Shown piece after piece: positions 13,040 to 25,172 of a stretch of DNA of 64,000 nucleotides. The stretch lies in assembly GCA_029379385.1 (NCBI GenBank), contig CM055617.1:10106001-10170000 (forward strand), read 5' to 3'. The stretch comes from Quillaja saponaria (lineage: Eukaryota; Streptophyta; Magnoliopsida; Fabales; Quillajaceae). Position 1 is the first letter of the stretch. Every line of letters begins with the position of its first letter. The translations under genes and the position numbers were made by a program. The notes under the pieces were generated by a model, which saw only the letters and a list, made by a program, of their open reading frames with translations, was not told where the DNA came from and ran no database searches.

Positions 13040-14520
13040 GCATCAATTTAGTATTAGAATTGAATAGTTTTAATGTCAATAGAATTGGAATTGGTTACAA
13101 TTATAATTTATAAGTTTGAATCACATAAAAATTCATATTAGAATTGTGTTTCAATCAGTACTTGGTTGTCGTCTCCGGGTGTTCCCGACAAGGTGATTGT
13201 CGTCTCTGGCAATTCAGTCTACAAGGTGGTTGTTGTTGTTTCGGACAGCCCTAATGGTTGTAGTTGTCTTTAACTGGATTAATAGTGATTTCCATACTCT
13301 CTAACGGGTTTGATGGTGATAATAGTCTAGTCACCTTTGGCAGGTCGAGAATGATGATGGCTCACGATCGAAGATGGGTAGAGAAGTATGTCAGTGGGTG
13401 GCGACAAGTGGTGGCTGGTATTATAGCATAATGTACTGCTATAAGTAGATGGATGTCAATGTTGATTGACATATATGCCAGTGACAAGAATAAATATTAT
13501 TTGGAATTATGATTTTTATAGTATACCAATAAGAAATGAAGATGGTGTTCTATAGTTGTTCCTTAATTCTTTGGATTTGAGTTGAAAATTTAATTTTAAG
13601 ACGTACACTAAACTAATAAATTAGAATTATACGGTTCAATTCTCAATTTGAATATTCCAATCATGTGCACCCAAACACGTATAAAAGTAGGGAATTGGGT
13701 TACTTCCAATTCCAAAATTTGGCGTACACTTTAAATTTAAAATTACAATTCTCAATTCAATTCCAAAACATTAAGAAACAAATATAAAATATCATATTTA
13801 ATTCTTAATTATGGGTATAACTTAAAATTCGCAATCCCATATAATTTTATCATATTTGTGTATTTACCATTCTTGACAGTCACCTATAGTGGCACACCAT
13901 GGTATGATGTTGGCCATCACCCATTGGCAACCCTTTTCATCTAACACCAGTCGCCACTCATTAACAACCTTCTGCACCAGTTATCAGTCACCACCTATCA
14001 CATTCGATCGTCGACTTGCCGAATATATACACAACCACTACATTTAGAACTAGGTGAAGAGAACAATACCTACCTAGGTACTTGCTAGTGACAATGACCA
14101 CCATCATCAAGACTACTAGCCAAAGACAACAAGCAACATTGTCAGGATCGATCACCAGAGATGAAGACAACCACTATGAGATGTACTGAAAATAATGATA
14201 ACCACTGTCGAGATGCTCTAGAGACAATGATAATTGCAACCATCGGAACTAGTCGAAAATGATGTCAACCATCATTGGGACTTGTCAGAGATGATGAGAA
14301 CCATCATTGTTAATTGCTAAAAACAATGACCACCTGCATCGGGAGCTGCCAGAGACGATAACCAAGTGTTGGAAGCACAATTACGATTATAAGCTTTTAT
14401 ATGATCCAAACTCAGGTATTATACATCTAACCAAATTCAATTCAAATGTAATTAGAATTGGTCTTTCAATTTTAATTCTATTTTCATGTGTTCAAACGGA
14501 GCCTAATGTATTTTGTTTGT
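13040..14520. mobile_element. Foldback element with minisatellite arms
   Basis: The outer left part (about 13085-13160) and the reverse complement of the outer right part (about 14370-14450) share related sequence in order: GAATTGGAATTGGTTA-like, GTTTGAATCACATAAAA-like, then an ATTGTG-like end. Inside both arms is a ~33 bp unit. On the right arm (about 14160-14360) it reads forward, for example CAGAGATGATGAGAACCATC. On the left arm (about 13160-13330) it reads reversed, for example GGTTGTCGTCTCCGGGTGTT. The centre (13450-13960) has no coding potential. This is the architecture of a foldback or long-TIR non-autonomous DNA transposon. The right end carries GTTCAAACGGAGCC, a motif type often seen near plant MITE termini. 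Confidence 0.55.
14160..14360 (+). repeat. Degenerate ~33 bp tandem repeat
   Basis: About six copies of a unit resembling GTCAGAGATGATGACAACC plus ATCATCGGGACTT. Copies begin near 14158, 14190, 14218, 14252, 14285 and 14318 and differ by substitutions and small indels. Related copies lie in inverse orientation at 13160-13330. Confidence 0.55.
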
Positions 14521-15366
14521 CAAATTATAAGCGTTTTATTGAATAACTAAATTTTAAGACGAAATAGACGTGGACAATGGTTTTTGTTTGATGGTTAATT
14601 ATTAAAATGGAGGTGTTGGAAATATGATTGATAATGAATCTTAATTCAACAAAAGTACATAAATAGGCGTTTTTCGCTTGTCAATTTTCAGATAAATTTA
14701 TTATTTTTATAGACCAATATTAAATGGAAGTTTTCACTATGGTATACATAATGTATACAACATCAATTCGTAAAAGAGGGAGTTGCTGAACATTTTTAAT
14801 AATTGACGATAATTTCTTTTACACGAGCTCATCTGCTCATGCATGTGGTTATTAGAGTGATCATTGTTTTGGTTAAAATTGTAGCTTCAATCCTTTAAGA
14901 TATAAAAAGAAAATAAAATCACTTTGATAACTAATTTCGAGATATTAAAAAAAATATATTACAAAAAAGAAAAAAGAAAACCTGAACAAGTTATAATAAT
15001 TAATATTCAAATCACATCAAATATTCTATATTCCTCCAATATCAGAGTTTACATAATGAAGACAAGAGCAAGAACAATAGACATATTACAGGGGCAACCT
15101 TCTTTTGCACCCACCTCAAATTAATAGCACACCATAACCAAAACAAGATAAAAATAAATTAACCACCTCACCGTATTATAAAATTAACTTAAAATTTATG
15201 ATTTTAATAATGGAGGAAATCTTTTTTTTTTTCTTTCTCTCAAAGATTTTCAATAATCCCATTCATCACAAACAATAACACATGAAATTAATTAATTATA
15301 GTAAATAATTATCTTTCTCTTTAATTATTTCTTCAGTTGAATATTTAATTTGTTCATCATCAAACT
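14521..15366. other. Intergenic DNA and RALF 3' flank
   Basis: No gene is supported. The open frames at 14307-14546 and 14924-15124 run through repeat or AT-rich sequence and show no family signature. The part next to 15366 should hold the 3' UTR of the minus-strand RALF gene. Confidence 0.5.
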
Positions 15367-15720
15367 TCAGCCTCTTGCACAATGTGTAATGCGATTGCAA
15401 CCACGTCTGTAAGGGTTAGCCCTTTTCCTCCTATTGCAATTATAGTAAGACTGACCACGGCGACCACATGGAACTTGGTTAGCCCTAAGTGCACCATAGC
15501 TAATGTACCTCCCACGTCCGCCAAGTTGTCTTCTGCTAGACTCAGAATCCAACAGCATTTCATTTTCTTCTCCAATAAAATCACCAACCGACCCGGTAGA
15601 CAAGTCGACACGGTTAAAATGGTGGGTAAGTTTCCAGCCAGCATCATGGATGCTAGATGCTTGTGTTGCCACCATGGCTACAGCCAAAAGGAGCAAAACC
15701 AACCATGGCTTAGAATCCAT
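15367..15720 (-). CDS. RALFL4: RALF preproprotein (RALFL4/19 type)
   Basis: A single-exon gene encoding 117 residues. Residues 1-21 form a signal peptide (charged start, then a Leu/Ala/Val-rich core). The acidic propeptide ends in RRQL (63-66), matching the RRxL site cut by the subtilase S1P. The mature peptide has YISY (72-75), four cysteines (85, 95, 108, 114), the SYYNC block and NPYRRGC..ITHC. RALFs are secreted ligands of CrRLK1L receptors such as FERONIA or ANXUR/BUPS, acting with LRX and LLG proteins, and they alkalinise the apoplast. The basic CNRRKR stretch and NPYRRGC..ITHC resemble the pollen RALF4/19 group. That group, and the neighbouring VQ and SMG7L genes, support the RALFL4 assignment. 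Frames on the opposite strand here are shadows. Confidence 0.93.
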   Translation of the reverse strand: MDSKPWLVLLLLAVAMVATQASSIHDAGWKLTHHFNRVDLSTGSVGDFIGEENEMLLDSESSRRQLGGRGRYISYGALRANQVPCGRRGQSYYNCNRRKRANPYRRGCNRITHCARG

Positions 15721-15819
15721 TTCTTTTCAAATGGGAAGGAAGGCTAACTAGCTTTGTAATTGTTTAATGGAATATTTGAATCCCTGCTGCCCTTCCTGTG
15801 AAAAGGAGGGGAAGAAAAG

Positions 15820-15827
15820 GATATAGA
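15820..15827 (-). promoter_or_regulatory. Candidate TATA box of the RALF gene
   Basis: On the minus strand this reads TCTATATC, about 100 bases upstream of the RALF start codon. The position fits a TATA element with a short leader. No transcript data are available. Confidence 0.3.
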
Positions 15828-18240
15828 TGAAAAGGTAGGAGGGTTGTTTGTTTCTTGGGATAAAAAAGAGAGTGGGTGTGTGTGTGTCCGTTTCTTGCTC
15901 TCCTTCATTTTCTATTCTGGCTTTAATTTGATGTCTGAAAATAGATAGGTTGTTCTTGTTTTGTATTGAATGGTATACATTTGTTTGCTAAAAATTGAAA
16001 GGTTCATTGGTTTGTCTAATTGTCAATGACTGAATTTGGAATGTAAATATTTGACTTCTGCCTTCAAAATCTTGCTGTTGTGTCAAATTTTGGTGAGAGA
16101 TTGCTTAGTTTTCTAGTTGGACTGCACTTGGGCCTTAAGTGGAGAGAATTGTCATTAATTATTGATCAGGCTAGGGCTAGTCAAAGGAGACTTGAAGGCC
16201 CAACACAAGTCTTATCTCTCAAGTGCTTGTGAAAAGGATAACATAGGAAAAAATTCTAGGGTTCATGATCATATATCCATCGTTTTCAATGAGTTAATTA
16301 TATCTAGGACCCAAATGCTATTATCTTAATATATCTTATACAACTACTGATATTAAATGATCTCGAGTTCTACTTACAATCAAAATTATTTCAGAATAAC
16401 ATAAAATTTGATAAAAAATACCAAACATATGAATCCTAATTTATTTTTAAAAAAATCAATCAAATTTATTTCAAAACTCTGATCAATGAAAAAATCCTCA
16501 AAAACCTCGACTGAAGGTCTAAATTGAACAATCCTTATTTGTCAAGATAGCAACTACTCTTTTGAAATATTTCGATTTGTAATGATCTATCTAAAAATGT
16601 AGAGTGACCTAATTAAGATCAGTGGGGACCTTGTGTTATAATAAAAATTTATTCAATTAATGAGTTTTGAATTCTAGTATGACCTCGTTATCAAATTACT
16701 AATCTTACTAACAACTACGTACGTGAACCCACGTTCACAATCACTTAATTATTGACTAAATCTAAAATTAATAATCACCTTGTTAGAAATAATGTAATAA
16801 TCAAATTTATTTGACGGCTGAGATAGTCCCATGAGAATAATCATATAGGCATATAAAAGCTCATAAATGGTCATACAGGTGGGACCTAATTAAGACTAAA
16901 GGGTCATATTAGATGTAAGATGTATCATGCCCGTTGTGTTTGCTTTGCTTTTACGTCTCTCTCTCTCTCTCTGGAATTTTCAGCTCGTTCATAATCAAAA
17001 TCAAAAACGACAAACACATTGGTATATCTCTTTTGGGGGAAACGAAATATATTGGACCAAAGTTCAAGTACATTTTTCTTTTGTTCTTTTACATGTTTCT
17101 CATGCCCAAAAGATAATATATATCACTAAAATTTAATTATAAGCAGAAAAAAAAATAGATTAATTTATTGATAAGTTCATTCGTCCGGTTACAATACTTG
17201 ACTTTGAAACTCAAAATTCAAAATTGATGAATATTTAATTTCATCTTGCTTTGAGTAATGTAATCAACCTAAGTATTCACTTTTCACCACAAAATATAAA
17301 TTTACGAAAAGTGGTCACGTAAAACGTAAATTTACTCTAATAAGTAGGGTCGAGAGATCTCAAATTTTTAATATAACACTTCTTGAGGATTGTATTAATG
17401 TTAGACCAACTTGTTGTTGTCCTCATAATATGTTTTGATAACTTAATATTAGAAATATGAAAGTTGTATAAGAGATTCTTAACTTAGGTCTTTCACTTTG
17501 GAGGTTTAAAATTCAAATCCTAAAATAATATTTACGTCTTTTTCATGGCTCAAGCTTTTATACATGGAAACAAAAAAGGTAAAATGCAAATTTATAATAT
17601 GATCAGTGGGAAGAAAAGAAAGTACAAATATAAGATTTTATTTTTTCTAGTAAATTCTTTTGCCTTCCATTGGCTAATTAAACATATGTTTATTCTATAA
17701 TTATTATAATTTGTAATGTAAATTTTGATTAATGTATGAATTTTGGTTAGAAATTATTTTTTGTGTTCAATTGGCTAATTGTACATATGTCTATTATATA
17801 ATTATTATAATTTGTAAATATGTAAATATTGATTAATGTATGACTTTTTTAATATATAAAATAAGAAATAAAAATGAAACTTTGGTCATAGCCTCCAAAT
17901 GGCATTATTGAGTTTTAGCCAACATTGGCATTTAGAAATGTACTGACCTCTCAACTACCCACAAGCAGCCACTCTGCTGTGCACACATGTGACTGTAGGC
18001 CCTACTCATTAGAACACACCTGATCAAACAATTGAAAGTCATACATAAACAAACGGTGATGAACCATGTTACATGATTAACAATTGTGTCTCATTAAAGC
18101 ACCAAATTATTCCCAGAAAGACAAAGATGGCGTCTGGCTTGAATTACAAGTGACCCTTTTCATTTAGTCAGAGAAATGGATGATGATAACGCACTTTAAT
18201 TTATTCCTTTTTTTTTACAAATAAATAGTAAAACAAAATT
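15828..18240. other. Intergenic DNA between RALF and SMG7L
   Basis: Holds the RALF upstream region and the SMG7L promoter region, which point away from each other. Visible details are a GT run near 15877-15887, a CT run at about 16956-16973 and a tandem duplication listed separately. The open frames at 16927-17136 are low-complexity and not convincing. Confidence 0.5.
17667..17843 (+). repeat. Tandem duplication, ~101 bp period
   Basis: Two copies start with CATTGGCTAATT / AATTGGCTAATT (about 17667 and 17768). Both run through ACATATGT, TATAATTATTATAATTTGT and GATTAATGTATGA. They differ by scattered substitutions and small indels, so the duplication is not recent. Confidence 0.75.
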
Positions 18241-18496
18241 GGTTTAAGATAGTTGTCTTGTACTCAGTCTCATCATCATCATCAGCAACCTTTATCTTTG
18301 TCTGTTTCACAGCTGAAGCTGCACAGGTGGTCCTTTCTTCTTTCAGCTTCTCTTCCCCGCGCTTCTCTTTCTGTTTTTACCCATCTGTGGGTTTTTGCGT
18401 GGATAATTTGGTTTCAATTTCTGCTTCTTACATTGCCTACTTCTATACTAACTCTATTTTGGGGATTTGCTCATTGTGGTTTATTCCGTTAATCAG
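18241..18496 (+). other. Probable non-coding first exon of SMG7L
   Basis: A C/T-rich stretch ends in the strong donor AATCAG|GTAAGC (exon end 18496). The next coding exon starts about 1 kb later at 19463 or beyond, after the acceptor CCAAATAG. A spliced 5' leader is common in plant EST1/SMG7 genes. The open frames within it are not conserved in any way I recognise. The 5' limit is a guess. Confidence 0.45.
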
Positions 18497-19462
18497 GTAA
18501 GCTTTCACTTTCTGATAAGCAATTTTCTGTCTTTCTTACCTTAGAGCTTATGAAATCATTGTTCTGTGTTGTATACTTTCATTTGGTGTTGTGGGTTTCG
18601 TCTAAGGTTGGTAATTGGTGTTGCGCTACTGTTAATTTTAACCATCTCAACTGTGATGTATGACTTGGGTTATGAAAATTCTGCTTCAGCAAAATTTTGG
18701 TTATTCCTCATGCTTTCCCCCCAATTATTTGCTGCTGCTTTTGGTTTATGATATGGGTATAAATTGGGGTGATAAGGAACTTGAAGAGACTTACTGATAT
18801 CTTAAAACTTGAGATTTCTTTCTTTCTTAATAGTTTTGACCTTTTGCATATTGAGATCTCTAAAGTTGGCGGTCAAAGAAGGGACCTTTCTTATTGGATA
18901 TTTGTACTCAACTGTAATACATGTATCCCCTGCTATGCCTTGAACATTTCTCTTCGATGATGGTATTAAATCAATGGCATGATTGTACATTCTTTTCTCC
19001 TTTCAACTCCAAAATGGCCCATTTTGCCCAGTAACTTAAGCCTTTCAAAACCTAGGGGCAGCCTGTCCGGACAATTAGATTATGCTTGGTAGAGATTAGA
19101 ATAGGGAGAGATTTTTGTGGAAAATGAAGTTGAAAAAAGTTGCAAATATTCCTTCATTGTCATAGTACTCCTCCCTGTTTGACCAATATGAAATATAGAC
19201 TTTTGCTCTTGCGTGGGTAATTGATAAAGTTTATTTTCAGTTTCTGGACCAAGTGTGGGTTTTGAAAATGTTTGTAAGTTCTTCTACAAACAAATTGATG
19301 ATTGCTGTATTTGTTCCAAAATCCCATTAGCTGAAATTAATTTTCACGTGTTATATTGACGAATTGTTTATACTTTTAAGCATTCAATTTTCTTGTTATG
19401 CCTTTTTCTGAAGAATAGAAGATCATATCAATGGTATCACTAATTAATTTTGTGCCAAATAG

Positions 19463-19477
19463 ATGACCACCACTTGA
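19463..19477 (+). promoter_or_regulatory. Minimal upstream ORF in the SMG7L leader
   Basis: Directly after the inferred acceptor AG at 19461-19462 comes ATG ACC ACC ACT TGA, a four-codon uORF that ends 18 bases before the main start. It would lie in the mature leader if the acceptor is used as inferred. Short uORFs can lower translation and make a transcript sensitive to surveillance, which would be notable in a nonsense-mediated-decay family gene. Confidence 0.35.
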
Positions 19478-19495
19478 GTAGGCTATTCAATTTTA

Positions 19496-22400
19496 ATGAT
19501 GGCTGCAAAACATCCTCCTCCGGTTGGAAGTCAAGAAGAAAGACAGATTCTCATTGAGGTAGCTCTCAAAATATATGATTTCTTGTTATTATATAGCTTT
19601 GATGAAAGTACATTTTATTTAATACCTGGCTGTTGAACTTGTGGTGCTTTCAGGTTGGAAATTCTGAGAGGCAGCTTTGGGCATTGGTTCATTCCAAAGG
19701 GCTATTGCACACTGATGCTCAAGAGTTGTACCGCAAAGTCCGCTCTAGTTATGAGAAAATCATCTTGAGAGATCACAAACAGTCAGAGCTTCAAGATGTT
19801 GAATATTCTTTGTGGAAGCTTCACTATAAGCATATTGACGAATTTCGTAGAAAAATAAAGAAAGGCTCTGGTAATGCAGAGAACACTAAATCAGAAATGC
19901 CACAAAGTTCTGTTAATGCTCAGAGAAGCAATGACAATCATTTAAATGGCTTCAGGTCATTTTTGTCCGATGCAATTGAATTTTACCGTAATCTAATTAT
20001 AAAACTTAGAAAAAGCTATGGAGTCCAAGAGGAGGCCTTGTTGTTGAAAAAGGGGTGCATCTCTACCTCTGTTGAACCAGATGACATGGTGAAATGCCGA
20101 TTTTTGTGCCATCGCTTCTTAGTCTGTCTAGGGGATCTCGCTAGATACAAACAACAGTATGAAAATCCTGATATTCAAAACTGTAATTGGTCAGTTGCAG
20201 CTACCCACTATTTGGAAGCAACAAGGATTTGGCCACATAGTGGTAATCCTCAAAATCAGGTACAGTTTTTTCTCTTTCTTACAGTTATTCTCAAAATCAG
20301 GTACAGTTTTACTCTAGATCTGCGTTCATGAAAAGCTTTTATCCAATTTTTAGTTTTACATCTATGACCTTGTTTATTCCTAGTTGGCAGTATTGGCAAC
20401 GTATATTGGTGATGAATTTCTTGCTTTGTACCACTGTGTAAGAAGTTTAGCTGTCAAAGAGCCTTTTCCAGATGCTTGGAATAACCTTATTCTTCTTTTT
20501 GAAAAGGTAAGACTAGAAATTTATGTTTTTCTTGCACTTATCATATCATGTCCATTATGATTATTAGGTTTTGATTTTCATATATTGACATTATCTCAAA
20601 GTCTCAAATGTTTTTTATCTTGCAGAACAGGTCCTCTGATTTGCATTATCTTTCAAGTGAGGTTCTTTTTGATTTCTTAAAACCGTCAGAAAAAATCAAT
20701 TTCCAGAAGACTTCACAATCAAGTGATAATATGTCAAATTGCAATATGCTTGAAGCTAAATGTAATTACTTTGTGGAAACAAAGTTATGGTCTCTTATAG
20801 TGAGATCAATAAGTTTCTTTTTCATAAAATCAAGGTATAACTTGGATTTAAATATTTCTTCTAATGAATACATTTTCTTTTTCTTTTTGCACATTAATTA
20901 ATACATCAAATGATTGTTTAGCTTTTAGAACTGCCTTTGGAATTTATCTTCCTTTTACATTGTGTGAATATTCTTCATCCTCTGTGCTCTTGTAGAATCT
21001 TAAGCTTCAATATATCTCTAGTCATTCACATGTTTTTGCTCCACAATTGAACTGCATAAACTGAATGTCAAGTTGCAGATGCATGCAGTTCGGAACTGGT
21101 GTACCAACATAGTTTTGAAATTGTGCATATTGTCATTCCTGTGGTTATGTCTATCCCATAGTTATCCCAGTTGATTTTACTAATTTTAAATTATATGATA
21201 ATTAGGTTTGTGTATAGATTTGATATTATAAAAAATTAATTTGATTCATCCTTAGATGGATATGTGGATATTTGATCACAGTGAAAATTAGACATTAGTT
21301 GTATTTCTGCTCTTTATATTTCAAAGGAGATGGCCAATATATTCTTCATGATAAGATGTAGCAAATGTCACCAGAGACTTTCGTTTGACTCCTTATGCAA
21401 TTAGTTTTTTTAATGTATGTTGGTTGCTTGATATCTACTTTAAGTTTCTACATGTTTTCTAACATAATTCTGCTTAACTTCTGAAACAGTGTGGAGGAAT
21501 TCCCTAGTGCATTTGCATCAACTATGATAGAGTTGGAGAAAATGATGGAGCTGGATGATACAAAAATAAAGGTTGTGTTGGAATCCTATCTAGAAATGGA
21601 TTCAGCCAGGCGAGGCCCATTCCGAGTCTTGCAACTAGTTTCTATCCTCATCTTTGTTCTAAAAAATCTAATTGACAGTCTTGAAACAAAAGAATCCAAA
21701 GAGGAAAGTGGCAATCAGCAGTTTGTATTGATACAACTGGCAGTGGCTGCTACTTTTAATTTCATGGGACGCTTAGTTGAAAGATGCCTGAAAGCTAGTC
21801 CTTTGCATTCTTGCCCCCTATTGCCAGCTGTGCTCACTTTTTTGGAGTGGTTTTTGAGCATGCTTGAGGTAGTAGAAACGTACATGGTTGACCCAAAATG
21901 TAGAAGTGCAATGTCTTACTTTTTTGGTGAGTTAATTGAACTTGTAAATCAAGTGAATGCTGATAGAAGTGAAACCAAGATGTTTTCATATAGTACTCCT
22001 CTGTGGGAAGACTATGAGTTGAGGGGATTTGCACCTGTAGCTAGTCGACATATCTCATTAGATTTCTCTGGTAACTGGGAACACATAGACAATTTTGAAA
22101 GTGGTGCAGAATTGCGTATCCAGCGCATCATTAAAGCAGCAATGAAGTTTGCAAACATATCGAATGATTCTCTGAAGTGGTTTATTTATGATGAACGGAG
22201 AAGAACATTTTATGCAGCTGTATTAAATGAATGTCAAGAGATTCAGGAAAAGAAAGAACCTGAACTGAAACCCAATTTTTCTTATCCAGAAAGGAAAGAG
22301 CACGTTAATGAAGTCACAGAGGAACATGTTAGACAGATCAAAGGGGAAAATCCAAGAAATGCCAGTATGAATGGGAATTCTGTTTCTGTTGAAGAGGAAG

Positions 22401-23440
22401 AGGTCATTCTGTTTAGACCTCTCACAAGATATAATTCAGCACCCTTATACACTTCTAGCTCCATGGATGATCAGATGTCACCAAAAGACCAGGAAGATCA
22501 AAGCTTACCTTCTGATGAATGTTTGCGCCGTGCTACATCTCTACTTATGGCACAAAACCCAGCCCGTAGTGATCCACCAGATTTCCATGCTGATATCACA
22601 AATTTCAGGCGTAACAAGCAGAAATCTTTCATAAAGGAAGCGTTTTCACACCCCTTTTCTGAGGGTCCAATCTCCTCTGGACCTCCTTCACTTAGTGGTT
22701 GGGTCCTCAACAGAGGAAGTTTGAGCAATGATAGAGAGAAAGGGGCTGGTGGTAGCAGTGGTCATCTGCAGACTATTGAAGAAATAGTTTCTTCATCCTT
22801 GACAGGTCTTTCCATCAGTGATACTGAGGATTCCATCACTAGTTCTGGGGATGAAAATGCTATCATCCATTCTTCTTCTACTTCATATTCAGCTCCAATG
22901 CCTTCTGCTCCATTATTGCCAGAAGATGCTGTTTGGTTTACAGATGTTCAATCTAGTTTGTCTGACTACAAAGGCACAGAGGCCATTAACAAAACAGTTA
23001 ATTACCATGATGTGTCACTTTTAGGTGGCTATTCAGATTGGAGTGCTACTCATGCACCTGACAAATTTGGTCCTGGATATCCAGCTTTTATGGATATATA
23101 TCCACCGCCCGGTACATTGACTTCTTCAGAATGGCTTCGTTGGTACAGAGAGAATCACAATCTTGAGAGTGCCAACAATCATATATTAGCACCTCCTCTT
23201 GGTGGTCCTAGAATCCCTGAAAACTTCCACAATCATGTATCATCTAGGTTAAATCATTTTGATCGATGGGGAAACCCTTTGTCTTATAACCAGTATATGA
23301 ACACGGGACCCTTGCCAATGCCTCCAAGTTTTCCTTCTGCTTTAGCTGCAGATGAACATAGAAGGGAAAGACTATTTCACAATTTCCAAAGACAAAGCCC
23401 TTATGGGTGTGGTGCTGTGACAGACTTGAGACATGAGTAA
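19496..23440 (+). CDS. SMG7L: SMG7-like protein (EST1 domain), five coding exons
   Basis: Coding exons join at 19496-19558, 19654-20259, 20384-20506, 20626-20834 and 21490-23440. All have GT..AG borders and the phase stays open, giving 983 residues. The N-terminal half has the EST1/SMG 14-3-3-like TPR region: SERQLWALVHSKG, YRKVRSSYEKIIL, a DVEYSLWKLHYKHI block, then the EST1 hallmark RFLCHRFLVCLGDLARYKQQ and GNPQNQ|LAVLATYIGDE with SLAVKEPFPDAWNNL. The C-terminal half ends in a low-complexity tail with GTLTSSEWLRWYRE and a Pro-rich segment. SMG7 proteins bind phosphorylated UPF1 in nonsense-mediated mRNA decay; plant SMG7 also acts at meiotic exit. The C-terminal layout and the RALF/VQ neighbours point to the SMG7L paralogue. 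The first two codons are both ATG (19496 and 19499). Confidence 0.92.
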
Positions 23441-24747
23441 CAGTCATTGCTAGAGTATCTTAAAGAGAAGGAATGGCAATTCCAGCAGGATCCTACCTTG
23501 AGAGGACCTACATAAATGGGAAACTAAACGTTTTCCGTAAGGAACATTTTGTCCTATCATTTTGTGTAGTTTTATGCCTTACTTTATACCTATAGAAAGA
23601 ATCAAACACTCTCAACTTTATGCGAGTGTATGTATATAATGTAAATAGATGTTTTAAATTTCACTCATGCCCTTTGAAAGTGGAGTTCAAAGAAATTCTG
23701 TTGGAGAGATCCACTGTACAAAGTCTCATGATTAACTTATGTGGAAATTTATACATTTTCACACTGATTGGCAATGACTCTATACGTATGTTATTTCCTG
23801 AAATCATACTTGGCAGTTCACATGAAGGCTACATGGATTGACATTACTGTGAAATGTCCATTCAAGTTTGCAGCATCGAAGAACTCTTGCGGACTTGCTA
23901 ATGAGCAAAAATAGAAATTGACAGCACTACAGCAGTGTACTAATCAGAATCTGACGATGTAAGATTTGCATAGTTCAGATCATATGTTGCTATAGATTTT
24001 CCTAATACTACAATTATATTTTTAATACCCAATAAAAGAAATTGTTTAATTTTCTTTTCTTTTGGTTAATCACACACTGATGCATATGAGATTAAGAGCA
24101 AGGCAGCTTAGCAAACTACACTCAACCTATGACACTGCTTCAAAATAAGTGACCTAGTAGTACCAGGTGCGTATCGGTAACTGTTACTACTTTGGTACAC
24201 CTTGGTACATGAACGTTTTAAGTACAAATTTTTCCCTTCTAATTTTAGGTATAATTTATGTCGTACCATGAGCCATTAGCTATAATTAAAGAAAACTTCT
24301 GTATATCAACTAACAATTTCATTCAAGGAAAACTAGTATTGGGCAATTGATTGAAAATAAAACTTCTAATAACCCAATTATATACTTATTGATACTAAAA
24401 AGTTTATAAAAATAGTCAAAATTCAATAAAATAAGATATTTATTCTATTAGCTAACCTGTAAATATCTTCTTTTCATATATAAAAAATATAAATATATTT
24501 TTTTAATTATTTAATTTAACTATACTGACGTATCCATACTTTGATTATTTATAAAATATTGAATGTACCCCGTGCTCATACATTATTGTATCGAAATATT
24601 AATACCAGTGCTTGTTTTTACATAATAATTTTCTAAAATTTTTCTCAAAAAATAATGATAGTATAAGAAAAAATTGATTAATTTTCTCTGATGTAAGTAT
24701 CTACATTGACTACAAATTTTGTTTTAAATGAGCCTCACCTATTAGGG
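23441..24747. other. SMG7L 3' UTR and intergenic DNA
   Basis: An AATAAA at 24031-24036 could be the polyadenylation signal of SMG7L, which would give a ~600-base 3' UTR. The open frame at 23620-23841 has no recognisable family. 24190-24740 is AT-rich and holds nothing I can name. Confidence 0.45.
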
Positions 24748-24754
24748 AAGAGAA

Positions 24755-24890
24755 CCCTCGTAGTCTAGCGGTACCTGGTCTTCCTCGCTATCTATGAGGG
24801 TAAACTCTCCTACAAACCCATACAAGAGTTTATTCTCCCTTCCCCTCTCCAATAAAAAAAAAGTTTAAGAAAAAAAAAGGAAAAAAAAAA
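24755..24890 (+). mobile_element. tRNA-derived SINE candidate
   Basis: TAGTCTAGCGG (24761-24771) fits the pol III A box. A weak B-box-like GGGTAAACTCTCC follows at about 24799-24811. The sequence ends in an A-rich tail (24851-24890). AAGAGAA occurs just before (24748-24754) and just after the tail (24891-24897), a possible 7-bp target duplication. The B box is poor, so the call is moderate. Confidence 0.45.
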
Positions 24891-25172
24891 AAGAGAATTT
24901 GTTATTTTCCAGTGGAAATAGCATGCATAGCTCTAAACAATGATAATGGAAAAAAGAGAGAAGAAAATCTCTAAACTATGTCATCCCTTATTTGTTGGGC
25001 CCATGGCCACTTCTGGGTTTGGAACCTGCAAAGCGAATGCGGATCCTGATTTCTCAAAAAGCCTGGTCCAACAGTGATTTAACTTGTTCACCTCCTGCTC
25101 CTGCACCTGCTCTGACTCTACTTCCCATGCTGTGTAGAAAGCTGAAAATTGCCGATCCAAGGTTTTGCAAAA

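Noticed and set aside
15382..15751. Plus-strand open frames of up to 121 codons over the RALF locus
   Set aside because: They are antisense shadows of the RALF coding sequence; the minus frame has signal peptide, RRxL site and four cysteines.
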